Assembly (NCBI RefSeq): GCF_000738775.1 | Contig: NZ_JPOC01000028.1 | Location: 1-64,000 of the forward strand | Direction: 5' to 3' | DNA: 64,000 nt | Source: Prescottella defluvii | GTDB taxonomy: Bacteria > Actinomycetota > Actinomycetes > Mycobacteriales > Mycobacteriaceae | In this document: positions 1 through 10,735 of the stretch, one piece after another | How positions within the stretch are numbered: the first letter of the stretch is position 1 | How the letters are laid out: each line of letters opens with the position of its first letter | Position numbers and translations under genes: made by a program | Notes under the pieces: model-generated | Told to the model about the DNA's origin: nothing | Seen by the model: only the letters and a program-made list of their open reading frames with translations | Databases searched by the model: none

Positions 1-318
1 GCAACCGTTCCAGCCTAACCAGAACCGGAGCCGGACGCAAATCCGAGAACCAGAACCGATCAAAGCAGATTCGCCAGGCGCTCTCCGTACAACCTCGTTT
101 TTCCAGTCCCTCAGGTCCGGGTCGGTGTCCGTGTCGCTCTGACCTGGAATAAGTTACGCGAGACCGTATTGGTCGTCAAACTGCCTGGTCGGAGACGTGA
201 AGACAGGCGTTTCCGCAGGTCACCGCGTCGGTTCTGCACCACTTACGGACAAACGTCCATTTGTGACGCCGAACACAGTCCTTCGCGTGGGCGCCGGCCG
301 GCTCCCCCGCCCTGCCCC
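1..318. other. Intergenic region downstream of murA (probable rRNA operon leader)
   Basis: No convincing gene lies here. Reading leftward from the end of murA the region contains one good promoter (151-179). In mycobacteria and rhodococci murA is commonly followed in the same direction by the rrn operon, so this stretch is best explained as the promoter and leader of an rRNA operon whose 16S gene would begin just outside the window. The 16S gene itself is not visible, so this remains an inference from synteny. Confidence 0.5.
151..179 (-). promoter_or_regulatory. Sigma70-type promoter downstream of murA, probably rrn P1
   Basis: On the minus strand TTGACG (179-174) is followed after exactly 17 nt by TAACTT (156-151). 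This is the closest match to a consensus vegetative promoter in the window. It points away from murA towards the left edge, as expected for an rRNA operon promoter in the murA-rrn arrangement. The downstream gene is outside the window. Confidence 0.65.
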
Positions 319-1581
319 CTACTGATCGTCGACCACTCGCCGGATGTCGCCTCCGAGTCCCGACAGGTCCTCGACGAACCGCGGGTAGCCCCGGTCGATG
401 TGGTAGACGTCGTGCACCTCCGTGACGCCGTCAGCGACCAGGCCGGCGAGGACGAGACCGGCTCCGGCCCGAATGTCCGACGACCACACCGGTGCGCTCG
501 ACAGCTCGGGAACTCCCCGTACCACTGCATGGTGCCCGTCGGTCCGGGCATCGGCGCCCAACCGGATCATCTCCTCGACGAACCGGAACCGCGCCTCGAA
601 CACGTTTTCCGTAATCATCGACGTGCCCTCCGCGATCGAGGCCAGCCCGATCGCCATGGGCTGAAGGTCGGTGGGAAACCCCGGGTACGGCAGCGTCGCG
701 AAGTTCACGGCCTGTGGACGATCCGCCTGCACCACGCGGAACCCGTCGGCTTCGACCGTGACCTCGGAACCTGCGGCGCGCAGCTTGTCGAGCACCAACG
801 TGAGGTGCTTCGGATTCACCCCACGCACGAGGACATCGCCGCGCGTCATTGCTGCAGCGATCCCCCACGTCGCCGCGACGATCCGGTCCCCGATGACCCG
901 ATGTGTGGTCGGCTGCAGCTTCGGCACTCCACGAATGGTCAGCGTCGTGGATCCGGCGCCACTGATCTTCGCGCCCATCCGCGTCAGCATGTTGCACAGG
1001 TCGACGATCTCCGGTTCGCGCGCAGCGTTGTCGATGACCGTCTCGCCCTTCGCGAGGACAGCGGCCATGAGGATGTTCTCGGTCGCGCCGACCGACGGGA
1101 AGGCCAGGCGAATGTTCGCCCCGTGCAGGTCGTCGGCCTCGGCAACTACGCATCCGTGCTCGATCTCGCTGTGCGCGCCCAGCAATCGCAGCCCGGACTG
1201 ATGCATGTCGAGAGGCCTCGACCCGATCGCGTCACCGCCGGGCAGTGCGACGACTGCCTTGCGGCACCGCGCAACCAACGGTCCGAGCACACACACCGAC
1301 GCACGGAACTGACGCACGGCGGCGAAGTCCGCGTGGTACTTCGGCTGGGCCGGCGTCGTGATGGTCGCGACGGAACCCTCCAGGACGACCTCGCAACCGA
1401 GGCCCCTGAGCACGTCAGCCATCAGCGGCACATCGAGGATGTCCGGGCAGTTGCTGATCACGCTGGTCCCCTCGGCCAACAAGGCCGCGGCCATCAGCTT
1501 CAGGACGCTGTTCTTCGCCCCACCCACTGGCACCTCACCGACGAGTCGGTTTCCACCAGCGACAAGAAAGCGTTCACTCAC
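319..1581 (-). CDS. murA: UDP-N-acetylglucosamine 1-carboxyvinyltransferase (MurA)
   Basis: First committed step of peptidoglycan synthesis: transfers enolpyruvate from PEP to UDP-GlcNAc in the cytoplasm. The 420-residue length is normal. The conserved GGAKNS near residues 20-25 carries the Lys-Asn pair (K23, N24). The active-site loop reads [12 protein letters not shown], so residue 117 is Asp where most bacteria have the fosfomycin-reactive Cys; mycobacterial MurA has the same change. The start is GTG at 1581, and TAGGCT lies 8 nt upstream on the minus strand, compatible with a leaderless transcript. It is divergent from the corrinoid adenosyltransferase gene, 55 nt apart. Identification is very secure. 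Confidence 0.97.
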   Translation of the reverse strand: MSERFLVAGGNRLVGEVPVGGAKNSVLKLMAAALLAEGTSVISNCPDILDVPLMADVLRGLGCEVVLEGSVATITTPAQPKYHADFAAVRQFRASVCVLGPLVARCRKAVVALPGGDAIGSRPLDMHQSGLRLLGAHSEIEHGCVVAEADDLHGANIRLAFPSVGATENILMAAVLAKGETVIDNAAREPEIVDLCNMLTRMGAKISGAGSTTLTIRGVPKLQPTTHRVIGDRIVAATWGIAAAMTRGDVLVRGVNPKHLTLVLDKLRAAGSEVTVEADGFRVVQADRPQAVNFATLPYPGFPTDLQPMAIGLASIAEGTSMITENVFEARFRFVEEMIRLGADARTDGHHAVVRGVPELSSAPVWSSDIRAGAGLVLAGLVADGVTEVHDVYHIDRGYPRFVEDLSGLGGDIRRVVDDQ

Positions 1582-1636
1582 AGTGGCACAGCCTAACCAG
1601 CGTCGTCACAGAACGGCTGGGCGGTACCGTTAGCCC

Positions 1637-2209
1637 ATGGCTGTTCACTTGACGCGGATCTACACCCGGACCGGGGACGACGGCACCACCGGGCTCAGCG
1701 ACTTCTCTCGGGTCTCGAAGAACGATCCCCGGCTGATCGCATACGCAGACTGCGACGAAACCAACGCGAGCATCGGTGTCGCACTCGCGCTGGGCGCACC
1801 CCCGGAGGAGATCGTCGACGTACTCCGTCAGATCCAGAACGATCTCTTCGATGCCGGAGCGGACCTCTCGACACCCGTGGTCCCGGATCCGAAATACCCG
1901 CCGCTACGCGTGACGCAGCCGTACATCGACCGCGTCGAGGGCTGGTGCGACCAGTTCAACGAGCGTCTCGAGCCACTGCACTCGTTCATCCTGCCGGGCG
2001 GAACCCCACTCGGGGCCCTGTTGCACTCCGCCCGGACAGTCGCCCGGCGCGCCGAGCGCTCGGCGTGGGCGGCCGTCGAATCCAGCCCGGAGGACACCAA
2101 CGTGCTTCCGGCGAAGTACCTCAACAGGCTGTCGGACCTGCTGTTCATCGTCAGTCGGCTGGCAAATCCCAGCGGAGACGTGCTCTGGCAGCCCGGTGCG
2201 GGCGGCTGA
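1637..2209 (+). CDS. Cob(I)yrinic acid a,c-diamide / cob(I)alamin adenosyltransferase, PduO type
   Basis: Transfers the 5'-deoxyadenosyl group of ATP to reduced corrinoid, giving adenosylcobalamin. The 190-residue protein shows the PduO-family signatures in order: TRTGDDGTTGL at residues 10-20 (ATP phosphate binding), FILPGG, ARRAER, and LNRLSDLLF near the C-terminus. The family is a trimer of five-helix bundles. The ATG at 1637 follows a TACCGT hexamer by 6 nt, so it may be leaderless. It is monocistronic, ended by the strong hairpin at 2231-2258. The murA-adenosyltransferase-DUF2550-atpC neighbourhood is typical of Corynebacteriales. Confidence 0.93.
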   Translation: MAVHLTRIYTRTGDDGTTGLSDFSRVSKNDPRLIAYADCDETNASIGVALALGAPPEEIVDVLRQIQNDLFDAGADLSTPVVPDPKYPPLRVTQPYIDRVEGWCDQFNERLEPLHSFILPGGTPLGALLHSARTVARRAERSAWAAVESSPEDTNVLPAKYLNRLSDLLFIVSRLANPSGDVLWQPGAGG

Positions 2210-2230
2210 GTCCGACATCGCGATAACGCA

Positions 2231-2258
2231 AAAGGGAGGCCCGCGGGCCTCCCTTTTT
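2231..2258. terminator. Bidirectional intrinsic terminator
   Basis: A perfect 10-bp stem (GGGAGGCCCG / CGGGCCTCCC, 2234-2253) is flanked by AAA on the left and TTTTT on the right, so it can terminate both the adenosyltransferase gene (plus) and the atp-DUF2550 operon arriving on the minus strand. Confidence 0.9.
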
Positions 2259-2303
2259 CATTGCCTCGTCATCTCGGAACGATGATCGCCGGCGCCCGTC
2301 CGT

Positions 2304-2738
2304 TCAGGCCGGACGCCCACGCATCGAGCGCCCCGACGGCCGCGATTCGACCCACGACAGGAACGCGGTCAACGCACCGCGGTCCAGTGCGATCTCGTAG
2401 CTCCGATCGCCGTCCGTCACCTCGAGGATCACGATCTCGTCGGTCATGATGTCGTACTCGTTGCCGACCGGACCGCGGCGGGCACCGACCTCGATGCCCT
2501 GACGGCTCATCCGTGTGTCCGGGCCGGGACGCAGACTCGACAGCTTGAAGAAGACCAGCGAGCCCTCGCCGTACCGCACCACCCCGTGCCGCCACCCGCT
2601 CCCGCCGGGGGACGGAGTGACGCGCAGGATCGCGGCGGTTCCGCCGCGACGCAAAACTGTCAGCCGATACACGAAAGCCGCGACGAAGACCGCGAGCAGC
2701 ACAACCAGAATGATGAGAACTACCATCCCGATCGTCAC
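2304..2738 (-). CDS. DUF2550 family membrane-anchored protein
   Basis: A 144-residue protein with one N-terminal hydrophobic helix (about residues 4-24) followed by a basic stop-transfer RLTVLRRG and a soluble, probably beta-rich cytoplasmic domain with PH-like character. Function is unknown. The family is regularly found immediately after atpC in Actinobacteria, and here it follows atpC by 36 nt, so it is cotranscribed with the ATP synthase genes. The start used is GTG at 2738; an in-frame ATG at 2726 is possible and would shorten the protein by four residues. The operon ends at the terminator beyond its stop codon. Confidence 0.85.
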   Translation of the reverse strand: MTIGMVVLIILVVLLAVFVAAFVYRLTVLRRGGTAAILRVTPSPGGSGWRHGVVRYGEGSLVFFKLSSLRPGPDTRMSRQGIEVGARRGPVGNEYDIMTDEIVILEVTDGDRSYEIALDRGALTAFLSWVESRPSGRSMRGRPA

Positions 2739-2774
2739 AGCTCGTCGGCTCCGTCGCGGCTCGTCGTGAACTGA

Positions 2775-3143
2775 CTAGGCGCGCTCGACCGCACGCAGCT
2801 GACCCTTGGCGACCGCAATCGCCTCGAGGTCCTCGGTGGTCTCCGCCAGGACGGCCTTGGCCGCCTCGACGTCGACGTCCTGGGCCATGTCCGCGGACTC
2901 CGCCAGGATCGTCACCGTGGTAGCGGTCACCGAGAGGAAACCGCCGTGCACAGCCGCGACCACACGCTCGCCGTCGACGGTCGTGATCGAAACCACGCCG
3001 CCCTCCACCAGCTGACCGAGAACCGGCTCATGCCCGGGCATGATGCCGATCTCACCCTCGGTCGTCTGGGCGCTGACGAGCTTCGCCGATCCCGACCAGA
3101 GTCGCTGCTCGACGGCAACGAGTTCAACGGTCATCTCAGCCAT
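2775..3143 (-). CDS. atpC: F1Fo ATP synthase epsilon subunit
   Basis: Central-stalk epsilon subunit (122 residues), which couples rotation and inhibits ATP hydrolysis. The N-terminal beta-sandwich contains the family signature [12 protein letters not shown] near residues 29-40, and a short helical C-terminus follows. The C-terminal domain is short, as in mycobacteria and relatives. It lies 6 nt after atpD, so translation is probably coupled. The ATG at 3143 matches the usual N-terminus; an internal ATG at residue 4 is a minor alternative. Confidence 0.96.
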   Translation of the reverse strand: MAEMTVELVAVEQRLWSGSAKLVSAQTTEGEIGIMPGHEPVLGQLVEGGVVSITTVDGERVVAAVHGGFLSVTATTVTILAESADMAQDVDVEAAKAVLAETTEDLEAIAVAKGQLRAVERA

Positions 3144-3149
3144 GTCGGT

Positions 3150-4601
<1,452 letters not shown>

Positions 4602-5582
4602 CTAGTCACTTCCTGCGCTCGAGGCCAGCGCATTCGCGCCACCGACGATCTCGCTGATTTCCTGGGTGATCTGGGCCTGGCGAGCCTGGTTTGCCTGACG
4701 GCTCAGGGTGTTCACCAGTTCGTTCGCATTATCCGTCGCGGCCTTCATGGCCGTACGACGGGCGGCAGACTCCGAGGCGGCGGAGTCCAGCAGAGCCGAG
4801 TAGATGCGCGTGCTGACGTACTTGGGCAGCAGTGCCGCCAGCAGCGTCGCAGCTTCGGGCTCGAAGTTGTAGACAGCCGCCGGACCCGACTTTCCGTCGT
4901 GCTGACCGTTGGACAGCATGTCCTCGCCCAGCTCGATGTGATCATCGGCGTAGTCGACCTCGAGCGGAGCCATCCGCCGGACTTCCGGCTTCTGGGTCAG
5001 CATCGACACGAAGCGGGTGTAGACGATGTGAAGCTCGTCGACGCCCTCGATCGTGCCCTCGCCGTTCGGGGCCTCGACCTCGGAACCGGAGCCGGCCATG
5101 AACAGCTCGACCAGGTGACGGCTCGCCGTAGCGGCATCCGTGTAGCCGGGCTCCTGCGAGAAGCCGGTCCACGATCCGCCCACGTTCCGCCCACGGAAGG
5201 TGTAGTAGCCGAGTCCCTTGGCACCGAGCACGTAGATCACAGGCTCCTTGCCCTCGGAACGCAGCAGCTGGAACAGCTCCTCCGCCTCCTTGAGAGCGTT
5301 GGAGTTGTAACCGCCACACATACCGCGGTCACTGGTGACGACCAGGACGGCAGCACGCTTCGGGTTCGGGCGCTCGTTCAGCAGTGGATGATCGAGCGAC
5401 GCCGAAGCACTCGCCAGCTCGGAGAGCACCTTGGTGATCTCCTCCGCGTACGGCTTGGAAGCCGCGACCCGGGCCTGAGCCTTCGTGATACGCGAAGTCG
5501 CGATCAGTTCCTGCGCCTTGGTGATCTTCTTGGTCGAGTTGGTCGCCTTGATACGAGAACGCAGTTCGCGAATGCTTGCCAT
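4602..5582 (-). CDS. atpG: F1Fo ATP synthase gamma subunit
   Basis: Rotor shaft of F1 (326 residues). The N-terminal coiled-coil begins [20 protein letters not shown] and the C-terminal helix ends with the usual [11 protein letters not shown] and [14 protein letters not shown] segments. The central Rossmann-like domain carries an extra acidic stretch around residues 165-205; mycobacterial gamma subunits also have an inserted loop in this domain. The stop is 3 nt before the atpD start. Confidence 0.97.
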   Translation of the reverse strand: MASIRELRSRIKATNSTKKITKAQELIATSRITKAQARVAASKPYAEEITKVLSELASASASLDHPLLNERPNPKRAAVLVVTSDRGMCGGYNSNALKEAEELFQLLRSEGKEPVIYVLGAKGLGYYTFRGRNVGGSWTGFSQEPGYTDAATASRHLVELFMAGSGSEVEAPNGEGTIEGVDELHIVYTRFVSMLTQKPEVRRMAPLEVDYADDHIELGEDMLSNGQHDGKSGPAAVYNFEPEAATLLAALLPKYVSTRIYSALLDSAASESAARRTAMKAATDNANELVNTLSRQANQARQAQITQEISEIVGGANALASSAGSD

Positions 5583-5630
5583 CGGTCGATCACTCTCCCT
5601 TCGGGTGACGCTGTGTCATGGGGACCACGC

Positions 5631-7274
5631 TCACTTGCTGACAGTGGTGCGCTTGACGGTGACCTTCTCCTGGCCGACCTCGGAAGCGTCGAGTGCCGCG
5701 GCAGCGGCCTCGTTCACGACACGGCTGCCGTCGGAGGCGAGGAAGCCCTGCTTGAACTTGTCGGTGGCCGCCATCAGCGCGGTGATCGACTCGCCGTCGA
5801 GAGCCTTGCCGCCCTTGATCGACTCGTAGACACCGGCAGCGTTGCGGTGCAGGTCCTCGAGCAGCTCGGTCTCGAAGCGACGGACGTCGTCGACCGGAAC
5901 CGAGTCGAACACGCCTTCGCCGGCGAGGTAGATCGAGATGATCTGGTCCTCGACCGCGATCGGCGAGTACTGGTCCTGCTTGAGCAGCTCGACCAGGCGC
6001 TGGCCGCGCTCGAGCTGAGCCTTCGAAGCAGCGTCCAGGTCCGAGGCGAAGGCCGAGAAGGCCTCGAGCTCGCGGAACTGTGCCAGCTCCAGACGCAGCG
6101 AACCGGAGACCTTCTTCATGCCCTTGGTCTGCGCGGCGCCACCGACTCGGGAAACCGAGATACCGACGTTGATCGCGGGGCGGATGCCCTTGTTGAACAG
6201 GTCGGACTCGAGGAAGACCTGGCCGTCGGTGATCGAGATGACGTTGGTCGGGATGTACGCCGAGACGTCGTTGGCCTTGGTCTCGACGATCGGCAGAGCC
6301 GTCAGCGAACCGCCACCGAGCTCGTCGGACAGCTTCGCCGAACGCTCCAGCAGACGAGAGTGCAGGTAGAAGACGTCACCCGGGTAGGCCTCACGTCCCG
6401 GCGGACGACGCAGCAGCAGCGAAATGGCGCGGTACGCCTCAGCCTGCTTGGTCAGGTCGTCGAACACGATGAGGACGTGCTTGCCCTGGTACATCCAGTG
6501 CTGGCCGATGGCCGAACCGGTGTACGGGGCCAGCCACTTGAAGCCGGCGGAGTCGGAGGCCGGGGCAGCGACGATGGTGGTGTACTCCATCGCGCCCTGC
6601 TCCTCGAGCGCCTGCTTGACGCCGGCGATGGTGGAGCCCTTCTGACCGATCGCGACGTAGATGCAGCGAACCTGCTGCTTCGGGTCGCCGGTCGCCCAGT
6701 TGGCCTTCTGGTTCAGGATGGCGTCCACGCAGACCGCGGTCTTGCCGGTCTTGCGGTCACCGATGACGAGCTGACGCTGGCCGCGGCCGATCGGGGTCAT
6801 GGCGTCGATCGCCTTGATGCCGGTCTGCAGCGGCTCCTCGACGGGCTGACGCTCGAGGACCGAGGCGGCCTGCAGCTCGAGAGCGCGGGTCTCGGTGGTC
6901 TCGATGTCGCCGAGGCCGTCGATCGGACGACCCAGCGGGTCCACGACGCGGCCCAGGTAGCCGTCGCCGACCGGCACCGACAGAACGTCGCCGGTCCGCT
7001 TGACTTCCTGGCCTTCTTCGATGTGCTCGTAGTCGCCCAGGATGACGGCGCCGATCTCGGTCGCATCCAGGTTCAGTGCCACGCCGAGCACGCCGCCCGG
7101 GAACTCCAGCAGCTCGTTGGACATCGCCGACGGCAGGCCGGTGATGTGAGCGATGCCGTCGCTGGTGTCGGACACCGTGCCGACCTCCTCGCGGGAGGCC
7201 TCCGGTGAGTAGCTCGCGGTGTAGTTCTCGATCGCGCTACGGATCTCGTCGGAGGAGATCGTCAGCTCCGCCAT
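5631..7274 (-). CDS. atpA: F1Fo ATP synthase alpha subunit
   Basis: Non-catalytic nucleotide-binding subunit of F1 (547 residues). The start is ATG at 7274 (MAELTIS), because the reading frame further upstream is low-complexity and unlike any alpha subunit. It has the P-loop GDRKTGKT and the [10 protein letters not shown] segment typical of the family. It is longer than the E. coli protein (513) through a C-terminal extension, as in mycobacteria. It lies between atpH (61 nt upstream) and atpG (48 nt downstream). Confidence 0.97.
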   Translation of the reverse strand: MAELTISSDEIRSAIENYTASYSPEASREEVGTVSDTSDGIAHITGLPSAMSNELLEFPGGVLGVALNLDATEIGAVILGDYEHIEEGQEVKRTGDVLSVPVGDGYLGRVVDPLGRPIDGLGDIETTETRALELQAASVLERQPVEEPLQTGIKAIDAMTPIGRGQRQLVIGDRKTGKTAVCVDAILNQKANWATGDPKQQVRCIYVAIGQKGSTIAGVKQALEEQGAMEYTTIVAAPASDSAGFKWLAPYTGSAIGQHWMYQGKHVLIVFDDLTKQAEAYRAISLLLRRPPGREAYPGDVFYLHSRLLERSAKLSDELGGGSLTALPIVETKANDVSAYIPTNVISITDGQVFLESDLFNKGIRPAINVGISVSRVGGAAQTKGMKKVSGSLRLELAQFRELEAFSAFASDLDAASKAQLERGQRLVELLKQDQYSPIAVEDQIISIYLAGEGVFDSVPVDDVRRFETELLEDLHRNAAGVYESIKGGKALDGESITALMAATDKFKQGFLASDGSRVVNEAAAAALDASEVGQEKVTVKRTTVSK

Positions 7275-7335
7275 GTTTTTCCTGCTCTCGGTATCAGGTC
7301 TTCGAAAAGATCGGGAGTATGTGTTCGGTCGTCGG

Positions 7336-8169
7336 CTACTTGAAGGTCTTCCGCAGGGCAGCGAGGCGACCGGCCGCGCTCCCGTCGATGACCTCGTGAC
7401 CAACCCGCACGACCATGCCGGCGAGGAGAGCGGAATCGACCTCCACGTGCACGGTGACGGGCTTGCCGTAGGTGCGAGTCAGCGTCGCCGCAAGCCGATC
7501 GACCTGCTCACTCGACAACGCCGAGGCGCTGCGCACGTGCGCAACCGCCTTGTTCCGCTGTGCCGCGGCCAAGGCCGACAGCTCGTCGAAGGCATCCGCG
7601 GGAGCGGTCCGCAGTCGGCCCACGGCCTGGACGGCCAAGGCCTCCGTGATCGCAGTGACCTTGCCGTACAGCAGCTTCGACAGCAGTTCGCGCTTGCTGG
7701 CGAACGGCGTCGAACGATCCGAAAGGACCTGCTCCAGCTGCGGGTTGCCGGCAACGATGCGACCGAGGCGGAAGAGCTCGTCCTCGACCGCGTCGCTCTG
7801 GTTCTGGTCGGCCGCAGCCCGAAGCAGGGACTCACGTCCCAGCGTGACCAGGGAGTTCAGCAGGTCCGCCGAGGACGACCAGTCCTGGCCCACGGCGGCC
7901 TCGAGGGTTGCCTGCGCCTCGGCGCCGACCTTCCCCGAGAACACCTGGCGGGCCAGGCCCTGGCGACCAGCGGCAGGCGTGGACGCGTCGGCGAGCGCAT
8001 TCCGGAGAGTGCGCTGGCCGTCGAGTACCTCGACCAACGAGAACAGCTCGGATCCGGCCTGCGCCGCAGCCGCAGTGGCTGCGCCGGGGGAAACGGAATC
8101 CAACGCCGCGTTGAGCGCAGCACGGGTCTGCGTCAGGGCTTCACGGCTCGCTGCGTACATGGTGCTCAC
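7336..8169 (-). CDS. atpH: F1Fo ATP synthase delta subunit
   Basis: Peripheral-stalk cap that joins the b subunit to F1 (277 residues). This is about 100 residues longer than E. coli delta, through an N-terminal helical extension that resembles a b-subunit soluble region. Unlike Mycobacterium, where delta is fused to a second b subunit with its own membrane anchor, no transmembrane helix is present. The start is GTG at 8169, overlapping the atpF stop by 4 nt (GTGA), so the two are translationally coupled. The C-terminal region ([20 protein letters not shown]) is typical of delta. Confidence 0.95.
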   Translation of the reverse strand: MSTMYAASREALTQTRAALNAALDSVSPGAATAAAAQAGSELFSLVEVLDGQRTLRNALADASTPAAGRQGLARQVFSGKVGAEAQATLEAAVGQDWSSSADLLNSLVTLGRESLLRAAADQNQSDAVEDELFRLGRIVAGNPQLEQVLSDRSTPFASKRELLSKLLYGKVTAITEALAVQAVGRLRTAPADAFDELSALAAAQRNKAVAHVRSASALSSEQVDRLAATLTRTYGKPVTVHVEVDSALLAGMVVRVGHEVIDGSAAGRLAALRKTFK

Positions 8170-8723
8170 TTTCCTGCTGCGGAATCGGCGCTGACAGCGT
8201 CCAGCTCGTTGAGGAAGCGATCGACCGTTCCGGCGCGCTTGACGTCGTCGGCGAGAGACTCCCCGATGACCTTCTCGGCGAGGTCGACAGCGGTCTTGCC
8301 GATGTCGGCCCGCAGCTCGGTCACGATCTGCTGGCGCTGTGCGACCAACTGGCTGTGACCGGCGGCGACGATGCGGTCGCTCTCTTCCTGAGCCTGTGCC
8401 TTCATCTCAGCGATGATCTGCTGGCCCTGGGTGCGTGCTTCCTCGCGTATCTTCGCGGCCTCGGTACGAGCCTCAGCGAGCTGCGCGTGGTACTGCTCCA
8501 GCGCTTGCTGAGCCTCGTTCTGCGCCGCCTCAGCGCGCGCTAGACCGCCCTCGATCTTCTCGGTGCGCTCGTCGAGTACCCGCTGCGCCATGGGGAGAAC
8601 GAATTTCCAGAAGACGAACGCGACGACAGCCAGGGCGACGATCGACCAGACAATGTCGTATACCGCAGGGATGAGCGGGTTCTGCTCTTCAGCTGCGAGT
8701 AGTTCGATAGTTGCTGCTGCCAT
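8166..8723 (-). CDS. atpF: F1Fo ATP synthase b subunit
   Basis: Peripheral-stalk subunit (185 residues). A single transmembrane helix lies at about residues 25-43, followed by a long Ala/Glu/Arg/Gln-rich helix that dimerises along the stalk. The ATG at 8723 lies 9 nt after the atpE stop. It overlaps atpH by 4 nt. Only one b gene is present, so the stalk is probably a b homodimer. Confidence 0.96.
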   Translation of the reverse strand: MAAATIELLAAEEQNPLIPAVYDIVWSIVALAVVAFVFWKFVLPMAQRVLDERTEKIEGGLARAEAAQNEAQQALEQYHAQLAEARTEAAKIREEARTQGQQIIAEMKAQAQEESDRIVAAGHSQLVAQRQQIVTELRADIGKTAVDLAEKVIGESLADDVKRAGTVDRFLNELDAVSADSAAGK

Positions 8724-8732
8724 GACGATGTC

Positions 8733-9029
<297 letters not shown>

Positions 9030-9070
9030 TCAGTGGTGCCGGCCCGAAGGCCGGCCGGCCATCAGTGGTT

Positions 9071-9862
9071 CTAGTGCGAATCCGCGTGCAGCGACGTATC
9101 GATGTAGACCGCGGTCAGCAGCGCGAAGACGTATGCCTGCAGGAAGATCACAAGCAGTTCGAAGAAGGTAAAGGCGACGGCCGCCGCGACGGACGCCACG
9201 CCGAACACCGCGGTGAAGTTCCCGGCCTCGAAGAAGAAGTACCAGGCGGACCCGAAGAACAGCACCAGCAGGATGTGACCCGCGAGCATGTTCGCCATGA
9301 GTCGAACCATCAACGTGAACGGGCGAAGAACGAAGGTCGAGATGAACTCGATCGGGATCAGCAGGACGTGCAGGGCCGGCGGCACGTTGGGAACAACGAT
9401 GCTGCTCTTGAAGTACTTGAAGAATCCGTACTTCTTGATGCCCACATAGAGGAACGTGATCCACGCGAAGAGCGCGAGAACCATCGGCATCGCGATTCGA
9501 CCGTTTGACGAGATGTTCATGAACGGCACGATGGCCGAGAAGTTGGTCGCGACAACCACGAAGAAGATCGTGGCGATCACCGGAAGGAACCTGCGGCCCT
9601 GTTCCTTGCCGAGGATCTCTTCCGCGATGTTGATTCGCACGAAATCGATCGCCAATTCGGCGACATTCTGGATGCCCCGCGGCACGAACTTGGGGCTCCG
9701 GAGCGCAATCACGAAGAACAGCAGCAGCACGGCGCACATGATCAGCCGGAGCATGACCAGTCGATCGATTTCGAACGGGGTGCCACCGAACAGAATGGCA
9801 GGCGGGTTGAAGTCGGCCAGGGTTGGCGGTGTGTAACCCTCGGCCGTGAATGTGACGCTCAG
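9071..9862 (-). CDS. atpB: F1Fo ATP synthase a subunit, probable CTG start
   Basis: Membrane stator subunit forming the proton half-channels. It is polytopic, with about five or six helices, and has the essential arginine in VRLMANMLAGH and the conserved C-terminal LLVIFLQAYVFALLTAVY. The best start is a CTG at 9862 (reading SVTFTAEGYTPP), because GGGAGAG lies 4 nt upstream and the family-like N-terminus begins there. The only other upstream options are a TTG at 9898 without RBS. With CTG the product is 263 residues. A 338-nt gap separates it from the AtpI-like gene, holding a paired repeat and a hairpin. Confidence 0.88.
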   Translation of the reverse strand: MSVTFTAEGYTPPTLADFNPPAILFGGTPFEIDRLVMLRLIMCAVLLLFFVIALRSPKFVPRGIQNVAELAIDFVRINIAEEILGKEQGRRFLPVIATIFFVVVATNFSAIVPFMNISSNGRIAMPMVLALFAWITFLYVGIKKYGFFKYFKSSIVVPNVPPALHVLLIPIEFISTFVLRPFTLMVRLMANMLAGHILLVLFFGSAWYFFFEAGNFTAVFGVASVAAAVAFTFFELLVIFLQAYVFALLTAVYIDTSLHADSH

Positions 9863-9907
9863 CGGTCTCTCCCGTAGTCGGTCCGCAGTCGGTGTCAACC
9901 TGCGGTT

Positions 9908-9939
9908 CGATCGGACAGTGGTGGTGCGATCGGACAGTG
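9908..9939 (-). repeat. Paired 13-bp direct repeat upstream of atpB
   Basis: CACTGTCCGATCG occurs twice on the minus strand (9939-9927 and 9920-9908) separated by 6 nt, giving a 19-nt period (nearly two helical turns). It lies 46-77 nt upstream of the proposed atpB start. This is compatible with a cooperative regulator site. No protein is known to me that binds this sequence. Confidence 0.6.
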
Positions 9940-10148
9940 ATGATCTACTACCTGACGAGATCGACCTTGCGAATCGCCAGCATCCTCCCGAAGGACTCGC
10001 TGTCGACGTCGGCGACACTCGTCGACTCGGCGGCAGCCCGGGGCTTCCGCCTGCAAATCACAGGGGCGATGATCCCACACTGGGAATCCCGCCTGCTTGT
10101 GCTCGCTTGGACGGAACTTTATCAAGACATCTACGACAGTGCGTAGAC

Positions 10149-10186
10149 GGGGTGGTTTCCGGTCGGACTTACCGACCGGCCACCCC
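10149..10186. terminator. Hairpin after the AtpI-like gene
   Basis: Inner arms CCGGTCGG / CCGACCGG with a 5-nt loop and outer arms GGGGTGG / CCACCCC. There is no U-tract on either side, so it would be a U-less actinobacterial terminator or an RNA-processing structure between atpI and atpB. Confidence 0.5.
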
Positions 10187-10200
10187 TGTCGTCCGCCGTT

Positions 10201-10683
10201 CTACGCCGACCGCTCCGGGGCGTCGTCGTCGCTGTCGGAGGCCGGCTCCACGTACAACATCTTGCTGCCGAGCACCCCCCAGGTCTCCGATCCCAGCACC
10301 AGGACGAGCGCGCAGACCATGACGATTACGAGCGTCGGACGGCTGTAGAAGTCGAGGGGGTTGAGCAGTCCGAGGACGATGAGCGCGATCACCATCTTGA
10401 TCAGCCATCCGCCCAACAGAACCGCAGCCGCGGTGATCGCAGGCAAACGCGCCGTGAACAGGACGATCACCGCGGTCACGAGGATGAATCCGCCGCCGAT
10501 CGCAGCTCCGATCAACGCGCCCCACACGCCCGGCAGCCCGGCGGCGATGCCACCGATCACGGCGCCGACCACAGCGAGCACGACGAGGCCGAGCGCACCG
10601 AACTGCACAGCACGGCGCAGCGCAGCGGTGGAGCCGCCGGGGACGGAGGTGGTCATATCGGAATCCAAATCTGGGGTCGTCAC
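10201..10683 (-). CDS. AtpI-like small membrane protein at the head of the atp locus
   Basis: About 160 residues with four predicted transmembrane helices (roughly residues 25-50, 55-80, 85-110, 115-135) and an acidic C-terminal tail ending in a DSDDDAPE stretch. Position and topology match the AtpI/UncI-type proteins that precede atpB, which assist c-ring assembly or Mg2+ supply. The best start is GTG at 10683 (VTTPDLDSD); TTG at 10692 and ATG at 10656 are alternatives, and none has a strong RBS. It is 52 nt downstream of wecA on the same strand. Assignment rests mainly on synteny. Confidence 0.75.
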   Translation of the reverse strand: MTTPDLDSDMTTSVPGGSTAALRRAVQFGALGLVVLAVVGAVIGGIAAGLPGVWGALIGAAIGGGFILVTAVIVLFTARLPAITAAAVLLGGWLIKMVIALIVLGLLNPLDFYSRPTLVIVMVCALVLVLGSETWGVLGSKMLYVEPASDSDDDAPERSA

Positions 10684-10735
10684 GACACCCAAGGGTAACG
10701 GAAGCCCGAAACCCCCTCCCGGAACGCTCCGCGAG

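Larger units (their letters stand above)
9863..10200. other. Non-coding gap inside the atp locus (atpI-atpB)
   Basis: 338 nt without a credible gene. On the minus strand it begins with a hairpin just after atpI (10149-10186), continues with unstructured DNA, and ends with two identical 13-nt repeats (9908-9939) shortly before the atpB RBS. The layout suggests that atpI-wecA transcription is interrupted and the main atp operon starts here from its own regulated promoter. I could not identify a convincing -35/-10 pair. Confidence 0.6.

Noticed and set aside
9863-10018. Longer N-terminus for atpB
   Set aside because: The added residues are Arg/Ser-rich and encode the paired repeat; no RBS precedes the TTG or other upstream starts.
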